DNA of 64,000 nt from Leptolyngbya sp. KIOST-1 (GCF_000763385.1 NZ_JQFA01000002.1:3410001-3474000); one strand, 5' to 3'. Positions 46,616-55,556 are shown, counted from the first letter of the stretch. Translations and numbers: made by a program. Notes: generated by a model from the sequence alone, not told the origin.

Positions 46616-46683
46616 AATAGAGGGAAAGCGCTCAGGAGGCCAACCCGATGGCCAAGCAACGACGGAAGCGTGGAACCGCAGGC
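46587..46683 (+). pseudogene. transposase 5' end with promoter and RBS
   Basis: Identical to 25140-25236: inverted repeat, TAAAAT box, AGGAGG and ATG 46648 coding MAKQRRKRGTAG. From that ATG the frame runs 176 codons through the captured DNA in a frame that does not encode the TPM protein. The TPM frame is entered only from a GTG at 46670. Confidence 0.85.
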
Positions 46684-47350
46684 ATCGCGCTATTGGCTAC
46701 TGGGGCTAGTGAGCGCGATCGCCCTGTTGCTGCTTGCGCTCGCGGGTCCAGCCCAGGCGGCTTATCCTGCTTTTTTAGATGCCTATGTCAACGACTATGG
46801 CCAGGTGCTCAGCGACGGCGAAAAGAGCTTGGCCAGGGCTCAGCTAGACCAGTTTCGCCGTCGCACTGGAGTCCACGCGGTGCTGCTGACGGTAAACTCG
46901 ATCTACGACTACGGCACGGGCGATGCCGCCCTCGAACCCTTTGCCACCAACCTGTTCAATACCTGGGGGATTGGCGATGCCGGACGCAACGACGGCATTT
47001 TGCTGCTGGTGGCCCCCGGCGATCGCCAGGTCCGCATCGAGCTGGGCATGGGCTACGATCGCAGCTACGACCGGGTCGCCCAGGCCATCGTAGACGACGC
47101 CATGCTGCCCCAGTTCAGGCAGGGCAATATTGGCCAGGGCACGCTGATCGGCGTCAACCAAATTGTCCAGAAGTTTGACCCCAGCAGTCCGCCAGCGGTC
47201 AACCCGGTGCTGGCCTACCTGCCTCCCGAACTAACCGAATGGGTGTCGCCCCAGGTTGCAATTGGCGGCGGCCTGGCGGCGGGCGGAGTCGGCCTATTTG
47301 CGGGAGGGTTGGCCCTCAAGCGGCTACAGCGATACCGCCCGCGCCACTGC
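46684..47350 (+). pseudogene. truncated copy of TPM-domain gene
   Basis: Codes residues ~19-240 of the TPM protein at 40132 with an identical amino-acid sequence. Native start codon and zinc-ribbon tail are absent. From GTG 46670 the frame reads MEPQAS then the TPM protein, and continues 128 codons into antisense TPR sequence (46670-47734). Confidence 0.87.
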
Positions 47351-48058
47351 GGCCTGCTGCAGGGCGTTCAGGCGGCGGTCCTCCTGCTTTTCGGAGGCTT
47401 GGCCCTCGCTGTCGGCAGGATCGGCCTCGTCTTTGGCAACAAGGGGCTGCCGTTTACCGGAGGCTTCTACCTGCTGGGCCAGGTCCCAGTAGGCGGTGCC
47501 CAGGTTGTTGGCAGTGGCGGCACAGCCGGCGGGGGCGGCGGGGGCGGTGCGGTACTGGAGTGCTGCCCGGTAGGCGGCGATCGCCCGTTCGAGCAAAACC
47601 ATGGGCTGCTGGTGCTGGGCCAGGCTCCAGTAGGCAATGCCCAGGTTGTTCTGGATCATGGCGTATTCCAGGGGGGCTGCGGCGGCGGTGCGGTGGGCCA
47701 GGGCCTCGCTATAGGCCGCGATCGCCAGGGGTAGGTGGTGCCGGGGGTCCTGGTGCTGGGCCAGCCGCCAGTGAATTGCCCCCAGGCTGTTTTGCAGGTT
47801 GGCGTAGTCGATGGGCGACTGTGCCGCCGGACTGTGCTCCAGGGCGGTTTGGTAGGCCGCCACTGCCTTTTCGAGACAGGGCACCGGATCCTCCAGATTG
47901 GCCAGCAGCCCGTAGACGGTGCCCAGGTTGCCGGAAATGCGCCCTAGGGTGTCGGCGGGAATTCCCTGCTGGCCGCCCTGGAGGGCTTTTTCGTAGGTCT
48001 GGGCACTGCGCCGCAGCCAGGGGGCGGGGTCGAGCATGCCCTCCTGCTGCCCCTGGAG
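47351..48058 (-). pseudogene. internal copy of the TPR gene
   Basis: Minus-strand reading gives about 236 residues identical to the TPR region of the protein at 34068-36494. In the hybrid frame 47324-48142 it gains a start from the IS right end (MCQLSWATAF) and runs into the TPM copy. It keeps about five TPR units. Confidence 0.87.
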
Positions 48059-48158
48059 GCTATCACAATAACTGGGTGCGCAATCTGCTGATTGCCTCAT
48101 CGTTGAATGGCAGAAGGCCGTTGCCCAAGAAAGCTGACACAAAATAAGTTGGAACTAG
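48059..48158 (+). pseudogene. transposase 3' end and right inverted repeat
   Basis: 100 bases identical to the last 100 bases of element 1. They code YHNNWVRNLLIASSLNGRRP and then LPKKADTK-stop, followed by GTTGGAACTAG. Confidence 0.85.
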
Positions 48159-48166
48159 GGCTAAGT
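48159..48166. repeat. target-site duplication, right (element 2)
   Basis: GGCTAAGT, matching 46579-46586; the next bases (AA) restore the native TAA stop of the methyltransferase gene. Confidence 0.93.
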
Positions 48167-48177
48167 AACCAGGGCAT

Positions 48178-49146
48178 TCAAATCCTCCTCATCCATCGAA
48201 AGACCGTAGGAGCACCAGCCCCGATCCATCCACCCACCAGGGCGTACCGCCCATAGCGCAAGCCGTAGGCAATGGGTGTTCTTCCTGAGGGAAATACGGC
48301 AGCTAAGCCAGCCCAAAGAGCAACCGCAACAACGATGCCAATCAGGTACTGAATAATTCGAGTTTGCCAAGTACCTGTTGGCTGCCAGGGTTGTCGCTGG
48401 GCGAGCCAGATTAGGCCCACAGCCAGCCCCAACCAGGTGCCTGCAACGGAAACCGGCATTTCCAGGGAAAAGGGAGGTGGGGTAGCTTCTGGGTTAATTT
48501 GTTGCAGCGTTTCCAGCCAGGGCAAAGGAAATTGGCCCATATCTCGCAACTCCGCGATCGCAATACTGGGCAGTAATAGGGCCAGGGAAGACAGGAGGGC
48601 GATCGCCATCTGAAGCGCCAATGGATAGCACAAAAACCATTGCGCCATCGGTTGAACCCACCGGTTGAACAGGAAAAGTACCACAGCCCCTGCCAACCAT
48701 CCGGTCAGGACATCAATGACAAAGTGAACATCTAAATAAATTCGGGATAGACCAATGAGAAAGATCAGCAGCAATGCCCCGATTTTGATCAGGGGATGCC
48801 GTCGTTGCTGAGAAATAAGCCCCCAAACCACCACGGCATTTTGAGCGTGGGCAGAGGGCAAGCCAAACGAAACCTCAATGGCCCTTACTTCGGCGGGAGA
48901 CTTGAACCAGTAGGGGCGGGGGGTGGCAAAAGCGAGCTTCAGTGCGCTATTGATGCTGGTACTGAGCAACAACAGCAGGGCAACCTGAATCCCGAGTCGG
49001 GCGTTCACACACCAGTAGAGCAGGGACACAAACATCAGAAAGAACACTTCTGACCCTAGCTGGGTAATCAACTGCATTGGCAGCTCCAGCCAGACATGGG
49101 ACTGGAATAATTCAATCAACCCAGGCAGTTCTGGCGCATAATTCAA
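48178..49146 (-). CDS. PAP2-family membrane phosphatase
   Basis: A 322-residue membrane protein with the three phosphatase motifs of the PAP2 family: KLAFATPRP (about residue 70), GLPSAHAQ (about 98; Ala in place of the usual Gly) and SRIYLDVHFVIDVL (about 133). It would dephosphorylate lipid phosphates such as undecaprenyl pyrophosphate or phosphatidate. A long C-terminal extension with more membrane helices is present. Its 3' end converges on the O-methyltransferase gene; before insertion of element 2 only about 9 bases separated the two stop codons. Confidence 0.88.
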   Translation of the reverse strand: MNYAPELPGLIELFQSHVWLELPMQLITQLGSEVFFLMFVSLLYWCVNARLGIQVALLLLLSTSINSALKLAFATPRPYWFKSPAEVRAIEVSFGLPSAHAQNAVVVWGLISQQRRHPLIKIGALLLIFLIGLSRIYLDVHFVIDVLTGWLAGAVVLFLFNRWVQPMAQWFLCYPLALQMAIALLSSLALLLPSIAIAELRDMGQFPLPWLETLQQINPEATPPPFSLEMPVSVAGTWLGLAVGLIWLAQRQPWQPTGTWQTRIIQYLIGIVVAVALWAGLAAVFPSGRTPIAYGLRYGRYALVGGWIGAGAPTVFRWMRRI

Positions 49147-49161
49147 ACGAAGTCAGACTCC

Positions 49162-49341
49162 TTAGGTGGCAAGCCCCACCCCTAAAACTACCATCACAAA
49201 CAGGATCAGCGCTATCACCAGGAAAACGCCAAACAGAAGACGGGCAATGGTGGCGGCTCCCCTAGCCACACCACTGAACCCCAGGGCTCCAGCGATAATC
49301 GCAATTACGGCTGCAATGATCGCCCAGGTCAGCAAATCCAT
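49162..49341 (-). CDS. DUF1328 small membrane protein
   Basis: A 59-residue protein with two hydrophobic helices: MDLLTWAIIAAVIAIIAGAL, then GFSGVARGAATIARLLF and a second helix ending VLGVGLAT. This is the DUF1328/YtjA pattern (membrane protein linked to stress in other bacteria). GGAG and AGG words lie 6-12 bases before the ATG. Confidence 0.85.
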   Translation of the reverse strand: MDLLTWAIIAAVIAIIAGALGFSGVARGAATIARLLFGVFLVIALILFVMVVLGVGLAT

Positions 49342-49494
49342 GTGACCTATCTCCAGAGAAACTACGGCTTCAACTTATGGGTTTAGGTGAAACCGATCCT
49401 CCCCCTTTTGACTGAGAAATGAATTCCTTTGGAAACAAGATTTAGCCAACTCTGGGGGATACATCTTAAACCTAAAATTGCTATTAAACGTCCT

Positions 49495-50409
49495 ATGTCT
49501 TTTACGCCCGCCGCCATTCTGGCCCTGGCCCGCCGCCACGGCTTAGTCCTAAATTCAGACACGCTAAAACTCAATGAGTCGGGGCTAGATTTTCAGGTGG
49601 CGATCGCCCACACCCACGCCAACGCCCCCTGGCTGCTGCGAATTCCTCGGCGGCCCGATGTGCTGGCCTCTGCTCATAGGGAGCAGACCGTTCTCGCCCT
49701 GGTGCGGCCCCACCTGCCCGTACAGGTGCCCGACTGGCAGATTCACACCCCCGAGCTGATTGCCTACCCCCTGCTTCGGGGCAAACCCGCCGCCACCATT
49801 GACCTAGAGCAGCAGGCCTATCGCTGGGCAATTGACGCCCAAAATTTGCCCGACGCCTACCTTCTATCCCTGGGGCAAGCTCTGGCAGCACTTCATACTA
49901 TTGAGCCCCAGACCTTGGCTGAAGCCGGGTTAGACAATCCCTCCATCGCCACGATCAGAACCACCTGGGCCGATCGCATCGCCAGGGTGAAGGCCGATTA
50001 CCCGGTGAACCCGCAGCTCTGGCACCGCTGGCAGCGCTGGCTGGATAACGATGCCCTCTGGCCCGAGTGCACGGTGCTTATCCACGGCGATCTGCACCCC
50101 GGCCACACTCTGGTAAACGACCAGGCCCAGGTCACCGGGTTGATCGACTGGACCGAGGCCCGAGTAGACGATCCGGCTCCAGACTTTGCCGCCCACTACC
50201 GGGTCTTTGGCCGCGATTCGCTGGAGGTGCTGCTGGACTACTATGGGCAGAACGGCGGTACTGTCTGGCCAACCATGGCCGACCAAGTTGTGGAATATGA
50301 GAGCGCCTTTGGGGTAGAAATCGCTGAGTTTGCCGAGCGATCGGGGTTGGAGGACTATAGGGAAATGGCCAGGCCGGCTCTTAGCAGCGAGCCCAAGGTA
50401 CCGTCCTAG
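49495..50409 (+). CDS. macrolide 2'-phosphotransferase-like kinase
   Basis: A 304-residue aminoglycoside-phosphotransferase-fold kinase, close in length to Mph enzymes that inactivate macrolides by 2'-phosphorylation. Catalytic loop VLIHGDLHPGHTLVND and metal-binding GLIDWTEARVDDPAPDFA are seen. ATG 49495 gives the family start FTPAAILALARRHGL; an upstream frame to 49429 looks non-coding. Whether the natural substrate is a macrolide is unknown. Confidence 0.82.
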   Translation: MSFTPAAILALARRHGLVLNSDTLKLNESGLDFQVAIAHTHANAPWLLRIPRRPDVLASAHREQTVLALVRPHLPVQVPDWQIHTPELIAYPLLRGKPAATIDLEQQAYRWAIDAQNLPDAYLLSLGQALAALHTIEPQTLAEAGLDNPSIATIRTTWADRIARVKADYPVNPQLWHRWQRWLDNDALWPECTVLIHGDLHPGHTLVNDQAQVTGLIDWTEARVDDPAPDFAAHYRVFGRDSLEVLLDYYGQNGGTVWPTMADQVVEYESAFGVEIAEFAERSGLEDYREMARPALSSEPKVPS

Positions 50410-50553
50410 GCCTTGATCATTGCCCCTATCAACTTGATTGAGTAGTTTTTTTGTACTATTATGGGCGCTAGGGAGAGGATGGGCCGCACATGTCTCTCCC
50501 GCTGGCCTAGAGCCGTTGACCGTATTTGGCCGAGTTCTTCACTAGCGATCGCC

Positions 50554-50940
50554 ATGGCCTCTTCCTACAAACCCCCCAGCTATTCCTCCGTATCGCCCTA
50601 CCTGGTAGTAAATGGAGCCGATCGCACCATCCAATTTCTCACCGAGGTCTTTGGGGCCACCGAACTGCGCCGCTTCACCGACGCCCAGGGCCAGGTGATC
50701 CACGCCGAAGTGCGCCTCGACGACAGCGTGATCATGCTGGGGGATCAGGCTGAGGGCTGGCCCGCCCGCCCCGCCCATGTCCACATTTACGTGCCCGACG
50801 TGGACGCCACCTATCAGAGCGCCCTGGCCTGGGGGGCCACCTCGGTGCAGGTGCCCAGCCAAAAGGATGACGACGACAAACGCGGTGGGGTGAGCGACCC
50901 CGGCGGCACCACCTGGTGGATTGCCACCCTAATTGAGTAA
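50554..50940 (+). CDS. VOC-family (glyoxalase-like) protein
   Basis: A 128-residue protein of the PhnB-like VOC type: VSPYLVVNGADRTIQFLTEV, HAEVRLDDSVIMLGD, and the C-terminal GGVSDPGGTTWWIAT. Such proteins are metal-dependent enzymes or ligand binders; the substrate is unknown. ATG 50554 is preferred; an in-frame ATG at 50461 would add 31 Arg-rich residues unlike the family. Confidence 0.85.
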   Translation: MASSYKPPSYSSVSPYLVVNGADRTIQFLTEVFGATELRRFTDAQGQVIHAEVRLDDSVIMLGDQAEGWPARPAHVHIYVPDVDATYQSALAWGATSVQVPSQKDDDDKRGGVSDPGGTTWWIATLIE

Positions 50941-51127
50941 TGGCCAAGCTACCATGGCATCCCTAGTACCCTGAGGCATAAGTCAGCCAACCGTTCCTGA
51001 CACCTGACACCCGAGACCTGACTCCCTCAACAACGGTGGCAATATTTCTGCCAGGCAGTACCAGTCTTATTTTCCCCCCTGTCCCTGGGCAACAGCGGCC
51101 TGTAGGCTTTTCCACCCAGACCAGTGG

Positions 51128-51156
51128 GCTTCCAGGGGCTCAAGACCCCTGGAAGC
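51128..51156. terminator. strong hairpin after ppsA
   Basis: Perfect 11-bp stem GCTTCCAGGGG / CCCCTGGAAGC with a 7-base loop, 10 bases beyond the ppsA stop. There is no T-tract on either side, so it may be an RNA 3'-end stabiliser more than a classical terminator. Confidence 0.6.
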
Positions 51157-51166
51157 TTGCCAATCG

Positions 51167-53659
51167 TCATCCCATCTGGTTTTCCATATCGGCAATTTCC
51201 AGCCGCGTTTTGATCACCGTGTCGGGGTTGAGGCTAATGGAGTCAATGCCCTGTTCCACCAGGAAGCGGGCAAACTCGGGGTAGTCGCTCGGCCCCTGGC
51301 CACAGATGCCGATTTTGCGGTGGTTTTCCCGGGCGGTTTGAATGGCCATCTGCACCATCCGCTTAACGCCGGTACTGCGCTCGTCAAACAGGTGGGCCAC
51401 CAGGGCCGAGTCGCGGTCCAGCCCCAGGGTGAGCTGGGTGAGGTCGTTGGAGCCAATGGAGAACCCGTCGAACACCTGGCTAAACTCGTCCGCCAGCACT
51501 ACGTTGTTGGGCAGTTCGCACATGACGTAGACCTGGAGCCCGTTCTCACCGCGCACCAGGCCGTGTTGGGCCATCTCCTCCAGCACCCGGCGGCCCTCGT
51601 CGGGGGTGCGGCAGAAGGGTACCATCAAAATCACGTTGGTCAGGCCCATGTCGTCGCGCACTCGCTTCAGCGCCTGGCATTCCAGGGCAAAGCCGTCGCG
51701 GTAGCGATCGTCGTAGTAGCGCGAGGCTCCGCGCCAGCCGATCATGGGGTTTTCTTCGGCGGGTTCAAAGGTGCTGCCCCCCAGCAGGTGGGCATACTCG
51801 TTGCTCTTGAAGTCTGACAGGCGCACGACGACGGGTTTGGGATAGAAGGCGGCAGCCAGGGTGCCTACCCCCTGGGCCAGCTTGTCGACGAAATAGTTGG
51901 GCTTGTGGTCGTAGAGGGCGGTGAGCTGGGCAATTTGGCGCTTCTCGGCCCCGTCGGGCAGCTGCTCAAAATTGAGCAGAGCCAGGGGATGTACCTGAAT
52001 GTGGTTGGCGATGATAAACTCCAGCCGGGCCAGACCTACGCCATCGCTGGGCAGGGCGGCCAGGGTAAAGGCCAGCTCGGGGTTGCCCACGTTCATCATA
52101 ATTTTGGTGCGGGTTTCGGGCAGGCTGTCAATCTGGGTGGTTTCCACCCGGTAGGGAATTTCACCCCGGTAGATCAGCCCCTCTTCGCCTTCGGCACAGG
52201 TGACGGTGACGGGTTCGCCCGTCGTGAGCCGCTGGGTGGCGTTGTCGCAGCCGACGATCGCCGGAATACCCAGCTCCCGCGCAATGATGGCGGCGTGGCA
52301 GGTGCGCCCCCCCTGGTCCGTGACGATCGCGCTGGCCTGCTTCATGATGGGCTCCCAGTCGGGGTCGGTGCGGCTGGTAATCAGCACTTCGCCAGGCCGG
52401 AACTGGGCAATCTGGTTGACATCGAGAATCACACAGGCGCTGCCCTGGCCGATCAGGTCGCCCACGGCGCGGCCTCTGGCGACGGGGTCTACGCCCTCGG
52501 GTACCTCCAGAATGTACGATCGCAGCTCGGTCTGCGATTTCTGCGACTGCACCGTCTCGGGTCGGGCCTGGACAATAAACAGCTCCCCCGTCAGGCCGTC
52601 CTTGGCCCACTCGATGTCCATGGGGCTTTTGGTGCCCCGCAGCTGGGTGTAGTGGTCTTCGATGGTGCAGGCCCAGCGGGCCAGTTGCAGAATGTCGTTG
52701 TCATCGATCGCAAAGCGGCCCTGGTCGCTCAGGGGCACGGGCTCGTTTTTGGTCAGCTCGGTGCCGCTGGTGTCGTAGACCATCCGCAGGGCCTTGGTGC
52801 CCAGCCGCTTGCTCAAAATGGGCGCATGACCGCTCTGGAGGGTGGGTTTAAACACCACGTACTCGTCGGGGTTGACGCTGCCCTGCACCACATTCTCGCC
52901 CAGGCCATAGGCGGCGGTGATCAGCACAGCGTTCTCAAAGCCCGTCTCGGTGTCGATGGAGAACATCACCCCGGAGGTGGCCAAATCCGATCGCACCATG
53001 CGCTGAATGCACACCGACAGCGCTACTTCGAAGTGGTCAAAGTGCTTTGTGGTGCGGTAGGAAATGGCGCGATCGGTAAACAGCGACGCATAGCATTTCT
53101 TGCAGGCAATCAGCACCGCCTGGTCGCCGTAGACATTCAGGTAGGTTTCCTGCTGCCCAGCAAAGCTGGCGTCGGGCAGGTCTTCGGCGGTAGCGCTGGA
53201 GCGCACGGCTACATCCACTTCGGTGTGGGCGTTGCCCGCCAGGCAAGACTCATCGCCAAAACCGAGGTTCTGGCCCGCCGTTTCGCACATGTGGTGGTAG
53301 GCGTCGAGAATGGCGGTTTTGAGATCCTCTGGAAACGTGGCGTTGAGAATCAGCGATCGCGCCTTGCGGCCCCGCCGCCGCAGTTCGGTCACATCGTTGA
53401 TGTCGAAACCGCTCAGCACCTCCCGGAGCTGCGCATCGAGGCCGGTTTTCTCAATGAAGTGGCGGTAGGCATGGGAGGTGGTGGCAAAGCCCCCCGGCAC
53501 CCGAATGCCCCGGGGGGTCAGCTGTTGAATCATTTCGCCCAGGGAGGCATTTTTGCCGCCCACAATTGGCACATCCTCCAGCCGCAGCTCATCTAACCAA
53601 AGCACCAGCTGCTGATCGCGCTGTCCAGAAGACTGCTGAACCACAGACGTAGCTACCAT
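51167..53659 (-). CDS. ppsA: phosphoenolpyruvate synthase
   Basis: An 830-residue enzyme converting pyruvate + ATP to phosphoenolpyruvate + AMP + Pi. The N-terminal ATP-grasp domain starts with VPIVGGKNASLGEMIQQL. The phosphohistidine is in GGRTCHAAIIARELGIP (about residue 450). The C-terminal TIM-barrel has SIGSNDLTQLTLGLDRDS and GICGQGPSDYPEFARFL. Length and motifs are normal. It appears to be monocistronic. Confidence 0.95.
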   Translation of the reverse strand: MVATSVVQQSSGQRDQQLVLWLDELRLEDVPIVGGKNASLGEMIQQLTPRGIRVPGGFATTSHAYRHFIEKTGLDAQLREVLSGFDINDVTELRRRGRKARSLILNATFPEDLKTAILDAYHHMCETAGQNLGFGDESCLAGNAHTEVDVAVRSSATAEDLPDASFAGQQETYLNVYGDQAVLIACKKCYASLFTDRAISYRTTKHFDHFEVALSVCIQRMVRSDLATSGVMFSIDTETGFENAVLITAAYGLGENVVQGSVNPDEYVVFKPTLQSGHAPILSKRLGTKALRMVYDTSGTELTKNEPVPLSDQGRFAIDDNDILQLARWACTIEDHYTQLRGTKSPMDIEWAKDGLTGELFIVQARPETVQSQKSQTELRSYILEVPEGVDPVARGRAVGDLIGQGSACVILDVNQIAQFRPGEVLITSRTDPDWEPIMKQASAIVTDQGGRTCHAAIIARELGIPAIVGCDNATQRLTTGEPVTVTCAEGEEGLIYRGEIPYRVETTQIDSLPETRTKIMMNVGNPELAFTLAALPSDGVGLARLEFIIANHIQVHPLALLNFEQLPDGAEKRQIAQLTALYDHKPNYFVDKLAQGVGTLAAAFYPKPVVVRLSDFKSNEYAHLLGGSTFEPAEENPMIGWRGASRYYDDRYRDGFALECQALKRVRDDMGLTNVILMVPFCRTPDEGRRVLEEMAQHGLVRGENGLQVYVMCELPNNVVLADEFSQVFDGFSIGSNDLTQLTLGLDRDSALVAHLFDERSTGVKRMVQMAIQTARENHRKIGICGQGPSDYPEFARFLVEQGIDSISLNPDTVIKTRLEIADMENQMG

Positions 53660-53962
53660 GTTGCCACCTCAAAGGAGTACTCACACAGGGTTGGCGACCG
53701 ATCCGATCGCCGCCGTTGACTTGCCGTAGTGGGTCAAACAGCCAGCGATCGGGCGCGTCTTTGGACTACAAACGCGCCAATCTGCCGCATACTTCCATGC
53801 TAGAAAGCCAGGGATCAGCCCACAAGCTTGTCTAACTTTTCGTGTCTTTAACGCAACGGATATATACAGTTGCCGCTTCTATACCCTGCGATCGCTTTCT
53901 TTGGGACTAGTCAGGGCGTAAGCTAGAGACAGGCTATTAAGAAACATTGCAGGAGCCGCCCC
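53660..53962. other. divergent promoter region of ppsA and ABC permease
   Basis: About 300 bases without a gene, with two GCGATCG-type HIP1-related sites and a TATATACAG stretch near 53857. No clear operator is recognised. Confidence 0.5.
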
Positions 53963-54790
53963 TTGACCAACACACTCTCTCGTCCCGGCCAGAAGCAGAT
54001 CGCCTCGCTGCCTCTCCGCACCCTCTGGGCCGACATGTTCACGGTGTTTTGGGGCGACTGGCTCGATCTGCGGGTTCGCATTCCCCAGGTGGCGGCTTCG
54101 GGGCTGGTGTCGCCGCTGATCTACATCTTGGCCTTTGGCCTGGGACTGGGCAGCGCCATCGACCAGGTGACCACGCCCCCGGCAGGGGACACCTACCTGG
54201 AGTTTATCCTGCCGGGTATGGTGGCCCTGTCGTCGATGGTAATCAGCTTTGGCGGCACCACGTTTTCAATCTGCGGCGATCGCCTGTTCACCAAAACCTT
54301 TGAAGAAATGCTGCTCTACCCGGTGCACCCCCTGGCCCTGCACCTGGGCAAAATGCTGGCGGGCATTGTGCGCGGCCTGATGACGGCCGGGTCGGTCATT
54401 CTGGTGGCGATTATTTTCACCGGGCGGTTTTGGAGCTTCATCAACCCGCTGTTTTTGCTGCTGGTAGTACTCAACTGCGCCGTGTTCGCGGGCTTGGGGG
54501 TAATCGTGGGGCTAAACGTGAAGTCCCTGGAGAGCGTGGGCCTGTTCAACAACTTTTTGATCGTGCCAATGTCGTTTTTGGGCGGCACTTTCTTTGATCC
54601 GTCCACCCTGCCCGTGGCGCTGAAGGTGATTGTCTACCTGTTGCCCCTCACCTATACCACCGTGGGCCTGCGGGCAGCCGCCTACCAGCCCCTGGCGGAG
54701 TTTCCCTGGTACTCGATTCCGATTTTAATTGTGGTGGCTGGGGTGTTGGCGGCGATCGGTGCCCGCCAGTTCTCCACTCAACAAGATTAG
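53963..54790 (+). CDS. ABC-2 type transporter permease
   Basis: A 275-residue membrane protein with six hydrophobic segments, in the NodJ/DrrB-type ABC-2 export family: LILPGMVALSSMVISFGGTT and NNFLIVPMSFLGGTFFDP. It starts at a TTG (53963), supported by AGGAG 8 bases upstream. The ATPase partner is not encoded next to it. The substrate is unknown. The GST gene follows 5 bases later. Confidence 0.87.
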   Translation: MTNTLSRPGQKQIASLPLRTLWADMFTVFWGDWLDLRVRIPQVAASGLVSPLIYILAFGLGLGSAIDQVTTPPAGDTYLEFILPGMVALSSMVISFGGTTFSICGDRLFTKTFEEMLLYPVHPLALHLGKMLAGIVRGLMTAGSVILVAIIFTGRFWSFINPLFLLLVVLNCAVFAGLGVIVGLNVKSLESVGLFNNFLIVPMSFLGGTFFDPSTLPVALKVIVYLLPLTYTTVGLRAAAYQPLAEFPWYSIPILIVVAGVLAAIGARQFSTQQD

Positions 54791-54795
54791 ATGTC

Positions 54796-55416
54796 ATGTA
54801 TCGCCTTTACGACTACTCGCCTTCCGGCAATGGCTACAAGGTCAGACTGTTGCTCTCTCAGCTGGCCATCCCTTTTTCATACGTCGAACTCGACATTCTC
54901 AAAGGCGAAACCCGCACCCCAGACTTTTTGGCCAAAAATCCCAATGGGCGCATTCCCCTGCTTGAGATTGAACCCGACCGCTACCTGGCCGAATCGAACG
55001 CGATCCTTTTCTACCTTGCCCAGGGAACTGCATTCTGGCCAGCGGACAAACTGGCGCAAGCTGAGGTGCTCCACTGGCTGTTTTTTGAGCAGTACAGCCA
55101 TGAGCCCAACATCGCTACACCTCGGTTTTGGCTTTGCCACGTCCCCGAACTCAATGCCTATCAAACAACGGCTTTGCCCTACAAGCAAGAGCAGGGTTAC
55201 CAGGCTTTAGGGGTCATGGATCAGCATTTAGCCCACCATCAATACTTTGTCGAAGACCGCTACACGATCGCAGACATCGCCCTCTATGCCTACACCCACG
55301 TGGCCACCGAAGGCGGCTTTGACCTGGAGCGCTTCGCTAATGTCCGTCGCTGGTTGGCCGACGTGGCGCGTCAGCCCAACCATATTCCAATTACCCAAAC
55401 GGTCTTTGAGTTCTGA
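54796..55416 (+). CDS. glutathione S-transferase family protein
   Basis: A 206-residue protein with an N-terminal thioredoxin-like domain (LYDYSPSGNGYKVRLLLSQL, NPNGRIPLLE, ESNAILFYLAQ) and an all-helical C-terminal domain (YTIADIALYAYTHVA). It would conjugate or bind glutathione. The spacing of 5 bases suggests co-transcription with the ABC-2 permease. Confidence 0.92.
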   Translation: MYRLYDYSPSGNGYKVRLLLSQLAIPFSYVELDILKGETRTPDFLAKNPNGRIPLLEIEPDRYLAESNAILFYLAQGTAFWPADKLAQAEVLHWLFFEQYSHEPNIATPRFWLCHVPELNAYQTTALPYKQEQGYQALGVMDQHLAHHQYFVEDRYTIADIALYAYTHVATEGGFDLERFANVRRWLADVARQPNHIPITQTVFEF

Positions 55417-55430
55417 GTCTCGAAGCTTTA

Positions 55431-55556
55431 GGGCGTGTCATCAATTGTGGCCAAAAGCTCGGTTATATCAAGCTTTGCCACGCCCGGCCCAAAGGACAGG
55501 CTAGGGGCTGCAACCCTTGATCTTTGTGCGTTGAGCGGCTAATTGATGACAGCCCC
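55431..55556. mobile_element. TA-flanked MITE, copy C (126 bp)
   Basis: Begins GGGCGTGTCATCAATTGTGG and ends GCTAATTGATGACAGCCCC, flanked by TA on both sides. Its reverse complement matches the outer parts of 28092-28341. It lies just after the GST gene. Confidence 0.82.

Larger units (their letters stand above)
46587..48158 (+). mobile_element. Pack-type-like element 2 (two captured host segments)
   Basis: A 1572-bp element with the same ends as element 1, flanked by the perfect 8-bp duplication GGCTAAGT. Its parts account for every base: left IS end 46587-46683 (97), copy of 40185-40851 (46684-47350, 667), copy of 34431-35138 (47351-48058, 708), right IS end 48059-48158 (100). The join between the two copies shows only a 1-base overlap; no long homology is seen at any join. 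No transposase core is left. Inserted at the stop codon of the O-methyltransferase gene, 19 bases before the convergent PAP2 gene end. An assembly error in the interior is a real alternative. Confidence 0.82.

Noticed and set aside
25242..48058. Diversity-generating retroelement template/variable repeats
   Set aside because: The duplicated segments appear identical with no adenine-specific changes, and no reverse transcriptase is present.
47239..48147. 302-codon plus-strand ORF across element 2
   Set aside because: Arg/Pro/Gly-rich reading of the wrong frame of the TPM and TPR copies; only its last ~33 residues (transposase C-terminus) are meaningful.
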